A stretch of 64,000 bases of DNA, taken from Asterias amurensis. Lineage: Eukaryota; Echinodermata; Asteroidea; Forcipulatida; Asteriidae. This document shows, piece by piece, positions 46,801 through 58,800 of this stretch (position 1 is the stretch's first letter; every line of letters starts with the position of its first letter). The stretch spans positions 13,328,501 through 13,392,500 of the forward strand of contig NC_092650.1 in NCBI RefSeq assembly GCF_032118995.1. The letters are read 5' to 3'. Made by a program: the position numbers and the translations under genes. The notes beneath the pieces are model-generated. The model did not search any database. It saw only the letters and a program-made list of their open reading frames with translations, and was not told the origin of the DNA.

Positions 46801-49800
46801 CATAGTGTAACAAAACGTTTGAATTAAATTCGAGACCTAAACTGATATCTCCCTCGAATTCAAGCATCTGAAAGCACACAACTTATGCGACAAGGTTTTT
46901 TTTTCCTTCAGTATTTTCTCGCAACTTCGACGACCAATGAAGATACACCAAGTCAGAAGCCTGGTATTTTACAATTACCAAAGGTGTCCAGAGCCTTAAA
47001 GACAATGGACACTATTGGTAATTGTCAAAGACCAGTCTTCTCACTTGGTGTATCTCAACATATATGCATAAAATAACAAACCTGTGAAAATTTGAGATCG
47101 ATTGGTTATCGGAGTTGCGAGATAACTACGAAAGCACCCTTGTTACACGAACTTGTGTGCTTTCAGATGCTTGATTAAGAGACCTCAAGTTCTAAACTTG
47201 AGTTCTAAACTTCTAAATCAAATTCGTGGAAAATTATTTCTTTCTTGAAAACTACGTCACTTCAGAGGGAGCCGTTTCTCACAATGTTTTATACTATCAA
47301 CCTCTCCCCATTACTCGTTACCAAGTGAGGTTTTATGCTGATAGTTATTTTGAGTAATTACCAATAGTGTCCACTGCCTTTAAAGGATACAAGATTTGTG
47401 TTTTATTTATAAAATATTTATATATATATTTGTACTATCTATTTGTTTATCTTATAATAGATTTTATTATTTTTCGTTATTTCTTTTTGTTATTTTTTAT
47501 TAAAACGTTTTCATCTCTGCATTCTGTTGCTGGCAATGTCAGTGTTGTTATCATCAGGTGACATTTGTTGATGTTTTTGGGTAGTGTACTCTGTCTTGAC
47601 TTTCTCCCTTGTTTTCTTCCCACAGTGGTGTCTCTATTGCAATTAAAACACCTCCACTTTATAAGCATTTAGCTTCAGGCTTGCAACCTGTATCTTGCTC
47701 GTTTTCTTAAAGACAGTGGACACTATTGGTAATTGTCAAAGACCAGTCTTTTCACTTCTCAACATTTTTGCTTGAAATAACAGACCTCGGAAAATTTGAG
47801 CTCAATTGGTCGTCAAAGTAGCGAGATATTAATGAAAGAAAAAAACACTCTTGGTAAACAAAGTTGTGTGCTTTGAGATGCTCGCTTTCGAGACCTCAAA
47901 ATCTTATTCTAAGGTCTCGAAATCAAATTCTTGGAAAATTCCTTCTTTCCTGAAAACTACGTTACTTCACAATGTGTAATACTATCAACAGCTCTCCATT
48001 ACTTGTTGCCAAGTAAGGTTTTATGAGAATAACTATTTAGTCTAATTACCAATAGTGTCCACAACCTTTAATATTCCTTTATGCATAAATTATGTAAACT
48101 TCTTTGTAAATTTTTATGTAGCTCAAAGGATTTTATTTCTGAAGGAGTACCAACAAATTTTTAAAACCAGGTAATCAATTCAGATGGCTTAAAAAAAATA
48201 GTTTTTTCAGGTGAGCTTGAGGTAAGATGTTATCATGGTTAAAATTCAACTAAATTACAGTATAATAATGAAAATCAGCAACATACTAATTGTAAAGTAT
48301 TTATATAAACAACACACAGATTAAGCAGTACAAACTAATTTTAAAAGTTGTTTAAACAAGTTTACATTTCAAACATGTTTTAAATGTTTTTTTGAAAAAA
48401 GAGATTTGTGAAAAATGTTCACAACTTTTTTTTTTAATAGTAATAAACAAACAAAACAACTTAGTGAATAATGTTTTATTCGTTTTGTGTATGACAAACT
48501 TTGGTGTGCAAATCCTTCATTATGTTTTGCCATTACAGGTTAAATGGCCTCTTACTGACATCCCCGAACAAATATACTGACAAAATAGAGAGACAATCAA
48601 AATTAGGGCTAGATGGTTGATGGTAGATCGCCGGCCCATCACCACCGGGCCCGTTAATACGGAGGTTACAGGTTCAAGTCCCTTTCTTTGTTAAAAGGCT
48701 TCAGGTACTTTTCGTATCACAAAACACAATGTCCACAGATTTACATTAAACTTCTACCGTTTGATGATAATGATAGTAGAAAGCATACCTTAAAATATTA
48801 GTTGCTGAGGTGTTGTTGGTTTTGAGAAATGAGCGAAACAATGTCACAAAAAATAATATTTGTCTCAGTTTTAGCATGTAAAACAGTTACCAGTTATGTT
48901 TTACCTACCACAACTGGTTATTACATTTTACATTGCTAAAATAATTGACGTCTCACTGAGACAAACAAAATTATTTTCATGACTTGATTTACTCATTTCT
49001 CAAAAACTACAGCACCTCAGCAAGACATGGTAATATTTTCAGGGAAGCTTCCTACCATCATTGTCTTCAGACTGTGTGAGGTTAATGTAAATCTGTGGTT
49101 ATTGTGTTTTGTGTCCTTCAAAGACTAGGCCTACCAAAATCCTTTAAACCCCAATTTTAAATCCGAAAAATGTAATAAATTACCTTGAAATAGACATGTC
49201 CTTTCATCCTCCAGCAGCAGGAAGCCATTCAAACAGGAACAGTTGTATCCTCCTTCTGTGTTGGTACAGTTATGATCACACAGATCCGTCCTGTTCAAAC
49301 ACTCATCAATATCTTCATCGCGAAAAAAACATAAACCACATTATCATTACATCACATCGCCCAAAAAACGATTAGAATTCCTTTATGAGTTTTTGTACAG
49401 AGTGTCCATACATTTTGTCATTCAAAGTGTCGATTGGCAGTTTTGTTGTGTGCTCCAAAACATATTTGTTTATATAAAGAGTTTGAATACAGTTTTAAAT
49501 TAAAATTGGGACGTAATTGGAAGCGAACATTATACCATTTACCATTATCAGCATGCTCAGAATGAAGATAGCAATGGAAATTTACCTGGTAAGTTCATCT
49601 TGCATTAAAAAGTCTCCCATTCCCTTTTCACCTATCTATACTATTAAAAGCGTAACCTGCGCCATCTTGGATTGAAAATTAGAAGGTCCAGTGGTATGGC
49701 ATCCTTGTGGAATCCGACACGGTTATTTGTGTGGAATTCAATACGTTTGTGTGGTTTCAGACGTCGGGTTGCAAGTCTGCAAAACCCGGATCCAAACTCG

Positions 49801-52800
49801 CACTTACAAGTCATGTGATTGGAGGAAGTTTGGGCGGCGACCGTGCGTCAACCACTGGTCGATGTTGTTACCAGACTTCCTAGAAATCTTTTTGACAGGC
49901 GACTCATTGGACAGTGTTTCGCAGATTACTTTCGTGTTGTACTAAGCATGGTTCTCCGGATTGGTTCATTCATTGCCGCGCAGGGTCGAAAGGGCCGAAG
50001 AGGCTGGGTGCCAGGACAAAACCGAAACCAATCTCACGAATTTGCATTGAATGGATGAAGTACCGTAGATTGATGTTTCGCAGGCGACCATGTGTCAACC
50101 ACTGGTCGACGTTGTTATCAGACTTCCTAGAAATCCTTCTGACAGGTGACTCATTTGTTGAAAAGATTAAATGGAGAATATTTATAAAAAAGCATTCACT
50201 TCCAAACGGCATGAGAATTATCATGATGGACAAGGATGAGATCAAACGGAAGCTTTATAATTTGGAAACATTGGGTAGGGCCGGCTATAGGTTGGAAGGT
50301 GTCTAAGGGAACTTTACAATTAATAACATTTTGGGGTGGGGGGGGGGCCTTCAATGAGCCATTCTGGTCAGTGTATTGTGAGTGGTGTGTTGTCTGGTTT
50401 GAGACAGGCCACCTGTTGCTTGGTGAAGGAGGTCGCCGTGGGACCACTTTAGGTTGAGAGTGAGTGGCGACCTCGGACTTACAAAAATCTCCATACAGAA
50501 ATTGCACTATTGATGCCAGTAAACTCAAATGAGTACACGAATACCGTTTTAGAAGACGGTCTGTTCATGGAGGTATAATGTTGCAGTTTCAGAGTCTAAC
50601 CCATCACGGAAGTTTGTGAAACCATTCCTTACTCTATGGTGAAACTTATACACGTACGTCAAAGGCTGTTTTGAAGCTGTAAAAAAAGAACTTTGCTTTG
50701 CATTTGGACAAAGTTGTTAAACAAAATGACATTAATTTTCCTTTTGAATAAGTCCATTCACAAAATTGGTTAGAGCAGTGTGTCGGTCAGGTCTCAGAAT
50801 GTACATTTTGCCAAATCCATTTTGTAGCCTAATTTAGCCATCGGCCCGTCGGGTTGGTTACTGATGGAGATAATATTAACAAAAGAGACTTCATGCGGCT
50901 GAATGGAGTACATTTTTTGGAGTTTGTCTATTGACCCAAACTGGACGTAACAAACCCTAAACATAACTTGACATGCTTTCTGAAAGTGAAATAAGTTAGA
51001 GAAAATTAAGGAGGGGACGAATTTATCGTTTTTATTTAGTTTGTACGATATAGGGTTCCAGAGATATGGGATGTATGGAGGTTTGTTCCTAGAGCAGCGT
51101 GAACATGAACGCGGTCAGAAATTGTGTCGTTTGTCGTTAAAATTTCGCGAGATGCAATAAGCCCAAAGTGACAATAAAACAAAACCAGACCTGCCAAGTC
51201 TCACGCATAAGGCGTGAGACTCACGCATTTGGGCTCTGTCTCACGCTACACGCACATCAACCATTATTGGGGCGAGATCGGGGAAAAAAATTACGACATT
51301 TTTTGTACAAACTTTGTACAAACAGAGCGCAAATTTGCAGATTGCGCACGCTTTTGCTCATCCAGTAGGTTCAGCTTAGTATCGGCAGAGCGCAAAACGC
51401 TTATTGCGCACAAGTTTGTTCCGATTCTTTTAGCAAATTCTTTGAAATGCGCTCCACTAGCGAAGACACAACAGGCTGAAGAAGTGAGCGATTGATTTTG
51501 GACATCATTTTTAGTCTATTTTTTTTTTTAAGTTTGGAAGGAAATAATCTGACACAATCGAACCTCCACATTAACCATCAACATCTCCTGTGTACAAGTG
51601 AGTTTTAATTATTCTGAGGAGGTTTTTGATGCATTTTGAAACACTTTCTTGTCCACAATTAAATTTCAGATTTTTTTATTTATTTATAAAAAAAAGAAAG
51701 AAAAAAAAGGTTGGGCGGCGATTTAAAAAGGCCTTCTTAAACTGGCAAAATTTTGGGGGGAGGGGGGGTTGAGCTTTGAAAAATCTCACACATAGCTAGC
51801 TGGCCTCTGGACTTGGCATCTCTGCCTGCAAAACACTTTTTTGACGTTCACGTTAAGTGCTCCTGTTACATGCAGCCTATTGACCAGAAAGTTTACAAGA
51901 CAAATTCAGATGAGAATAAACTAAAAAGAGGCCCACGCTCTTACCGCCCTCGCCCCCCCCCAAAAAAAAAAAAAAAAAAAAACAGCCGATAAATTAGATT
52001 TGTGGCACATCACACAGCATGTTCCAAAAACTCGCTTTACTTATAGTGCTGTAGCAACGCTATGCATCGTGGGACGTAAAAATGTCATTTTTGACGATGT
52101 TTTTTAAAAAGGAAATGCAAGCATTATGAATGTATATTGAGTGTGTGGAGAAAGTTTTGGTAGGGTAGTACAAAAGAAGCTTTAGTTATTGCTGGCTAAC
52201 GGTCAGTTTCACCTATCAACACTGATTTGAAAAACGTGTAACGTTAGGTAGGGAGGCCCAACATTAGACCCCTATAAGGATCACGGGGGAGCCTTATAGT
52301 TTCTAGATGCATAAGGTACGTCGTCTAACACAAAATGAGGTGGGTACAGCCACTGCAAGTAGTGGCGGACGTGCAAAATAGCTTTATTTTGGGTTAGAAC
52401 TAGACGCCATGCATAAATATTGAGAGAGGCGTATAACACCCTCACCCACATTTCAAAATATTTGTGTAAAGGATTTTTATAGCCTAGCGGGGTGCCGCGC
52501 GAAGCGCGGCATCCCGCTAGTGTAATTAAATAGCGTTTGGCAACCTTGAAAAATAAAATTGTGACTGACCTTCACAAGCATTGCTGGTGTAATTGTAGAG
52601 ATATCCCTCCTCACATTCGCATTCACAAGTAGTCACATCCGGAACACCGCCTCCCCCACATGTTATATCACACACTGTTGTAGAAGGTTGGGTAATGTCT
52701 TCAGAAGTCATTTCTTCTAATGTTGTAGATTCAAAGGTAGTTGACTCAGTTCTGGGCAGAAGTTTCTCTGTTGTGCTACCTTGAAATGTGGTCACCTCTG

Positions 52801-55800
52801 GAGTGGTGGATTCTGTCGCCAGCCCTACTGTGGTGCTCTCCTCCACTGTTTTCATTTCTGTTGTACTTTGTTCTGTGGTAGAAGCTGCTGTTGTACTTGG
52901 TTCAGTTGTAGAGGCTTCTGTTGTACGTAGTTCAGTGGTAGAAGCTTCTGTTGTACTTTGTTCAGTGGTAGAAGCTTCTGTTGTACTTTGTTCAGTGGTA
53001 GAAGCTGCTGTTGAACTCTGTTCGGTGGTAGAAACTTCTGTTGTACTTTGTTCAGTGGTAGAAGCTTCTGTTGTACTTTGTTCAGTGGTAGAAGCTTCTG
53101 TTGTACTTTGTTCAGTGGTAGAAGCTTCTATTGTACTTTTTTCAGTGGTAGAAGCTTCTGTTGAAATTTGTTCAGTGGTAGAAGCTTCTGTTGTACTTTG
53201 TTCAGTGGTAGAAGCTCCTGTTGTACTTTGTTCAGTGGTAGAAGCTTTTATTGTACTGTGTTCAGTGGTAGAAGCTTCTGTTGAACTTTTCTCAGTGGTA
53301 GAAGCTTCTATTGTACTTTGTTCAGTAGTAGAATCTTCTGTTGTACTTTGTTCAGTAGTAAAAGCTGCTGTTGAACTTTTCTCAGTGGTAGAAGCTTCTA
53401 TTGCACTTTGTACAGTGGTGGAAACTTCTCTTGTACTTTGTTCAGTGGTAGAAGCTTCTATTGTACTTTGTTCAGTGGTAGAAGCTTCTGTTGTACTTTG
53501 TTCAGTGGTAGAAGCTTCTGTTGTACTTTGTTCAGTGGTAGAAGCTTCTGTTGTACTTTGTTCAGTAGAAGAAGTTTCTGTTGTACTTAAATCAGTGGTA
53601 GATGACGCTTGTGTTGTACTAAATTTAGTGGTAGAAGAGGCTTTTGTACTTAATACCAATTTCTCAGGTAGAGCTTCAGTAGAGGCTTGGGCTGTACTTT
53701 GTTCAGTCATGGCTTTAGTCTCAAGATATGTCGAAAATGTGGTCACATGTATTGTTGTAGGTGATTCAGTTGTGCTTTCTGCAACTGTACCTAGAACTGT
53801 TGAGCTCTCCTTTGAGGTTTTCACTTCTCTTGTACTTTGTTCAGTGGATAAAACATCTGTTGTACTTTGTTCAGTGGTGGAAACTTCTCTTGTACTTTGT
53901 TCAGTGGTAGAAGCTTCTATTGTACTTTGTTCAGTGGTAGAAGCTTCTGTTGTACTTTGCTCAGTGGTAGAAGCTTCTGTTGTACTTTGTTCAGTGGTAG
54001 AAGCTTCTGTTGTACTTTGTTCAGTAGAAGAAGTTTCTGTTGTACTTAAATCAGTGGTAGATGACGCTTGTGTTGTACTAAATTTAGTGGTAGAAGAGGC
54101 TTTTGTACTTAATACCAATTTCTCAGGTAGAGCTTCAGTAGAGGCTTGGGCTGTACTTTGTTCAGTCATGGCTTTAGTCTCAAGATATGTCGAAAATGTG
54201 GTCACATGTATTGTTGTAGGTGATTCAGTTGTGCTTTCTGCAACTGTACCTAGAACTGTTGAGCTCTCCTTTGAGGTTTTCACTTCTCTTGTACTATGTT
54301 CAGTGGATAAAACATCTGTTGTACTTTGTTCAGTGGTGGAAACTTCTGTTGTACTTTGTTCAGTGGTGGAAACTTCTGTTGTACTTTGTTCAGTGGTGGG
54401 AACTTCTCTTGTAGTTTGTTCAGTGGTAGAAGCTTCTATTGTACTTTGTTCATTGGTAGAAGCTGCTGTTGAACTTTGTTCAGTGGTTGTCAAAAGGGTA
54501 GTTACATATAGTGTTGTCAAAGATTCAGTTGTACTATCTTCAATTGTACTGAAAATTGATGTCATTTGTTCAGTTGTGGAAACTTCTGTTGTACTTTCTG
54601 CAGTGGTAGAAGCTTCTGTTGTTCTTTGTTCAGTGGTAGAAGCTTCTGTTGTACTTGGTTTAGTGGTAGCTTTAGTCGTCTCTGGCAAAGTCAAAAGAGA
54701 AGTCACATAAACCGTTGTCAAAGATTCAGTTGTACTATCTTCAATTGTACTTAAAACTGTTGTACTTTGTTCAGTTGTGGAAAATTCTGTTGTGCCTTGT
54801 TTAGTGGTAGAAGCTTCTTTTGTACTTTGTTCTGATGTAGAAGCTGCTGTTGTACTTGGTTCAGTTGTAGAGGCTTCTGTTGTACGTAGTTCAGTGGTAG
54901 AAGCTTCTGTTGTACTTTGTTCAGTGGTAGAAGCTTCTGTTGTACTTTGTACAGTGGTAAAAGCTTCTGTTGTACTTTGTTCAGTGGTAGAAGCTTCTAT
55001 TGTACTTTTTTCAGTGGTAGAAGCTTCTGTTGAAATTTGTTCAGTGGTAGAAGTTTCTACTGTACTTTTCACAGTGGTAGAAGCGGTTGTTGTACTTGGT
55101 TCAGTGGTAGAGGCCTCTGTTGTACTTGGTTCAGTGGTAGAAGCTTCTGTTGTAATTTGTTCAGTGGTAGAAGTTTCTACTGTACTTTTCACAGTGGTAG
55201 AAGCGGTTGTTGTACTTGGTTCAGTGGTAGAGGCCTCTGTTGTACTTGGTTCAGTGGTAGCTTCAGTTGTCTCTGGCAAAGTCAAAAGGGTAGTTACATA
55301 AAGTGTTGTCAAAGATTTAGTTGTACTATCTTCAATTGTACTCAAAAGTGATGTCATTCGTTCAGTTGTGGAAACTTCTGTTGTACTTTGTTCAGTGGTA
55401 GAAGCTGCTGTTGAACTCGGTTCAGTGGTAGAAGCTTCTATTGTACTTTTCACAGTGGTAGAAGCGGCTGTTGTACTTGGTTCAGTGGTAGAGGCCTCTG
55501 TTGTACTTGGTTCAGTGGTAGCTTCAGTTGTCTCTGGCAAAGTCAAAAGGGTAGTTACATAAAGTGTTGTCAAAGATTTAGTTGTACTATCTTCAATTGT
55601 ACTCAAAAGTGATGTCATTCGTTCAGTTGTGGAAACCTCTGTTGTACTTTGTACAGTGGTAGAAGCCTCTGTTGTACTTTGTTCAGTGGAAGAAGCTTCT
55701 GTTGTACTTTGTTCAGTGGTAGAAGCTTCTGTTGTAATTTGTTCAGTGGTAGAAGCTTCTGTTGTACTTTGTTCAGTAGTCATAGCTTCCATTGTACTTG

Positions 55801-58800
55801 GTTGAGTTGTAGCTTTAGTCGTCTCTGGTAAAGTTACAAGGGTAGTTACATGTAGCGTTGTGAAAGACTCAGTTGTACTATCTTCAATTGTACTCAAAAC
55901 TGTTGTACTTTGTTCAGTTGTGGAAACTTCTGGTGTGCTTTGTTTAGTGGTAGAAGTTTCTGTTGTACTTGGTTCAGTGGTAGCTTCAGTTGTCTCTGAT
56001 AAAGTTACAAGGGTAGTTACATGTAGCGTTGTGAAAGACTCAGTTGTACTATCTTCAATTGTACTCAAAACTGTTGTACTTTGTTCAGTTGTGGAAACCT
56101 CTGTTGTACTTTGTACAGTGGTAGAAGCCTCTGTTGTACTTTGTTCAGTGGTAGAAGCTTCTGTTGTACTTTGTTCAGTGGTAGAAGCTTCTGTTTTAAT
56201 TTGTTCAGTGGTAGAATCCTTTGTTGTATTTTGTTCCGTGGTAGAAGCTTCTGTTGTAATTTGTTCAGTAGTCATAGCTTCCGTTGTACTTGGTTGAGTT
56301 GTAGCTTTAGTCGTCTCTGGTAAAGTTAAAAGTGTAGTTACATGTAGCGTTGTGAAAGATTCAGTTGTACTATCTTCAATTGTACTCAAAACTGTTGTAC
56401 TTTGTTCAGTTGTGGAAACTTCTGGTGAGCTTTGTTTAGTGGTAGAAACTTCTGTTGTACTTTGTTCAGTGGGAGAATCCTCTGTTGTACTTTGTTCAGT
56501 GGTAGAAGCTTCTGTTGTACTTTGTTCAGTGGTAGAAGCTTCTGTTGTAATTTGTTCAGTGGTAGAAGTTTCTGTTGTACTTGGTTCGGTGGTAGCTTCA
56601 GTTGTCTCTGGCAAAGTCAAAAGGGTAGTTACATAAAGTGTTGACAAAGATTTAGTTGTACTATCTTCAATTGTACTCAAAATTGATGTCATTCGTTCAG
56701 TTGTGGACACTTCTGTTGTACTTTGTTCAGTGGTAGAAGCTGCTGTTGTACTTTGTTCAGTGGTAGAAGCTGCTGTTGTACTTTGTTCTGTGGTAGAAGC
56801 TTCTGTTGAAATTTGTTCAGTGGTAGAAGCTTCTGTCGTGCTTTGTTCAGTAGTAGAAGCCTTGGTTGAACTTTTTTCAGTGGTAGAATCTTCTGTTTTA
56901 CTTCGTTCAGTGGTAGAAGCTTCTGTTGTACTTTTCTCAGTGGTAGAAGTTGCTGCTGTACTTTGTTCAGTGGTATAAACTGCTGTTGAACTTTGTTCAG
57001 TAGTCATGACTTCCGTTGTACTTGGTTGAGTTGTAGCTTTAGTCGTCTCCGGTAAAGTTAAAAGGGTAGTTACATGTAGTGTTGTGAAAGATTCAGTTGT
57101 ACTATCTTCAATTGTACTCAAAACTGTTGTACTTTGTTCAGTGGTAGAAGCTTCTGTTGAACTTTTCTCAGTGGTAGAAGCTTCTATTGTAATTTGTTCT
57201 GTGGTAGAAGCTTCTGTCGTGCTTTGTTCAGTAGTAGAAGCCTCGGTTGAACTTTTTTCAGTGGTAGAAGCTTCTGTAGTACTTTGTTCAGTGGTAGAAG
57301 CTTCTGTAGTACTTTGTTTAGTAGTAGAAGCCTCGGTTGAACTTTTCTCAGTGGTAGAAGCTTCTGTTGAACTTTTCTCAGTGGTAGAAGCTTCTGTTGT
57401 AATTTGTTCAGTGGTAGAAGCTTCAGTTGAACTTAGTTCAGTGGTAGAGGATTCTGTTGTACTTGGTTGAGTAGAAACAATAGCCTGCTCTGACAAAGTC
57501 AAAAGGGTAGTAACATAAAGCGTTGTCAAAGATTCAGTTGTGCCATCTTCAATTGTACTTAAAACTGTTGTACTTTGTTCAGTTGTGGAAACTTCTGTCG
57601 TGCTTTGTTTAGTGGTAGAAGCTTCTGTTGTACTTTGTTCTGTGGTAGAAGCTGCTGTTGTACTTTGTTCAGTGGTAGAAGCTTCTGTAGTACTTTGTTC
57701 AGTGGTAGAAGCTTCTGTTGTACTTCGTTCAGTTGTGGAAACTTCTGTTGTGCTTTGTTCAGTGGTAGAAGCTTTTGTAGTACCTTGTTCAGTGGAAAAA
57801 GCCTTTGTTGTACTTTTCTCAGTGGTAGAAGCATCTGTTGTACTTTTCTCAGTGGTAGAAGCTTCTGTTGTACTTCGTTCAGTGGTAGAAGCCTCTATTG
57901 TACTTTGTTCAGTGGTAGAAGCTTCTGTTGAACTTTTCTCAGTGGTAGAAGCTTCTGTTGTACCTTTCTCAGTGGTAGAAGCTTCTGTTGTACTTTGTTC
58001 TGTGGTAGAAGCTGCTGCTGTACTTTGTTCAGTGGTAGAAACTGCTGTTGAACTTTGTTCAGTAGTCATGACTTCCATTGTACTTGGTTGAGTTGTAGCT
58101 TTAGTCGTCTCCGGTAAAGTTAAAAGGGTAGTTACATGTAGTGTTGTGAAAGATTCAGTTGTACTATCTTCAATTGTACTCAAAACTGTTGAACTTTGTT
58201 CAGTGGTAGAAGCTTCTGTTGAACTTTTCTCAGTGGTAGAAGCTTCTATTGTAATTTGTTCTGTGGTAGAAGCATCTGTCGTGCTTTGTTCAGTAGTAGA
58301 AGCCTCAGTTGAACTTTTTTCAGTGGTAGAAGCTTCTGTAGTACTTTGTTCAGTGGTAGAAGCTTCTGTTGTACTTTTCTCAGTGGAAGAAGCTTCCGTT
58401 GAACTTTGTTCAGTGGTAGAAGCTTCTGTTGTACTTTGTTCAGTGGTAGAAACTGCTGTTGTACTTTGTTCAGTGGTAGAGACTTCTGTAGAACTTTTCT
58501 GAGTGGTAGAAGCTTCTGTAGTACTTTGTTTAGTAGTAGCTGCCTCGGTTGAACTTTTCTCAGTGGTAGAAGCTTCTGTTGAACTTTTCTCAGTGGTAGA
58601 AGCTTCTGTTGTAATTTGTTCAGTGGTAGAAGCCTCAGTTGAACTTAGTTCAGTGGTAGGAGTTTCTGTTGTACTTGGTTGAGTAGAAACTTTAGCCGTC
58701 TCTGACAAAGTCAAAATGGTAGTAACATAAAGCGTTGTCAAAGATTCAGTTGTGCTATCTTCAATTGTACTTAAAACTGTTGTACTTTGTTCAGTGGTAG

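Noticed and set aside
52788..54710. 640-codon plus-strand open frame (VVEASVVLCS repeats)
   Set aside because: It is the complement of the mucin repeat; its length reflects stop-free antisense codons of the 30-bp unit. The sense strand has EGF domains and matching splice sites at both ends.
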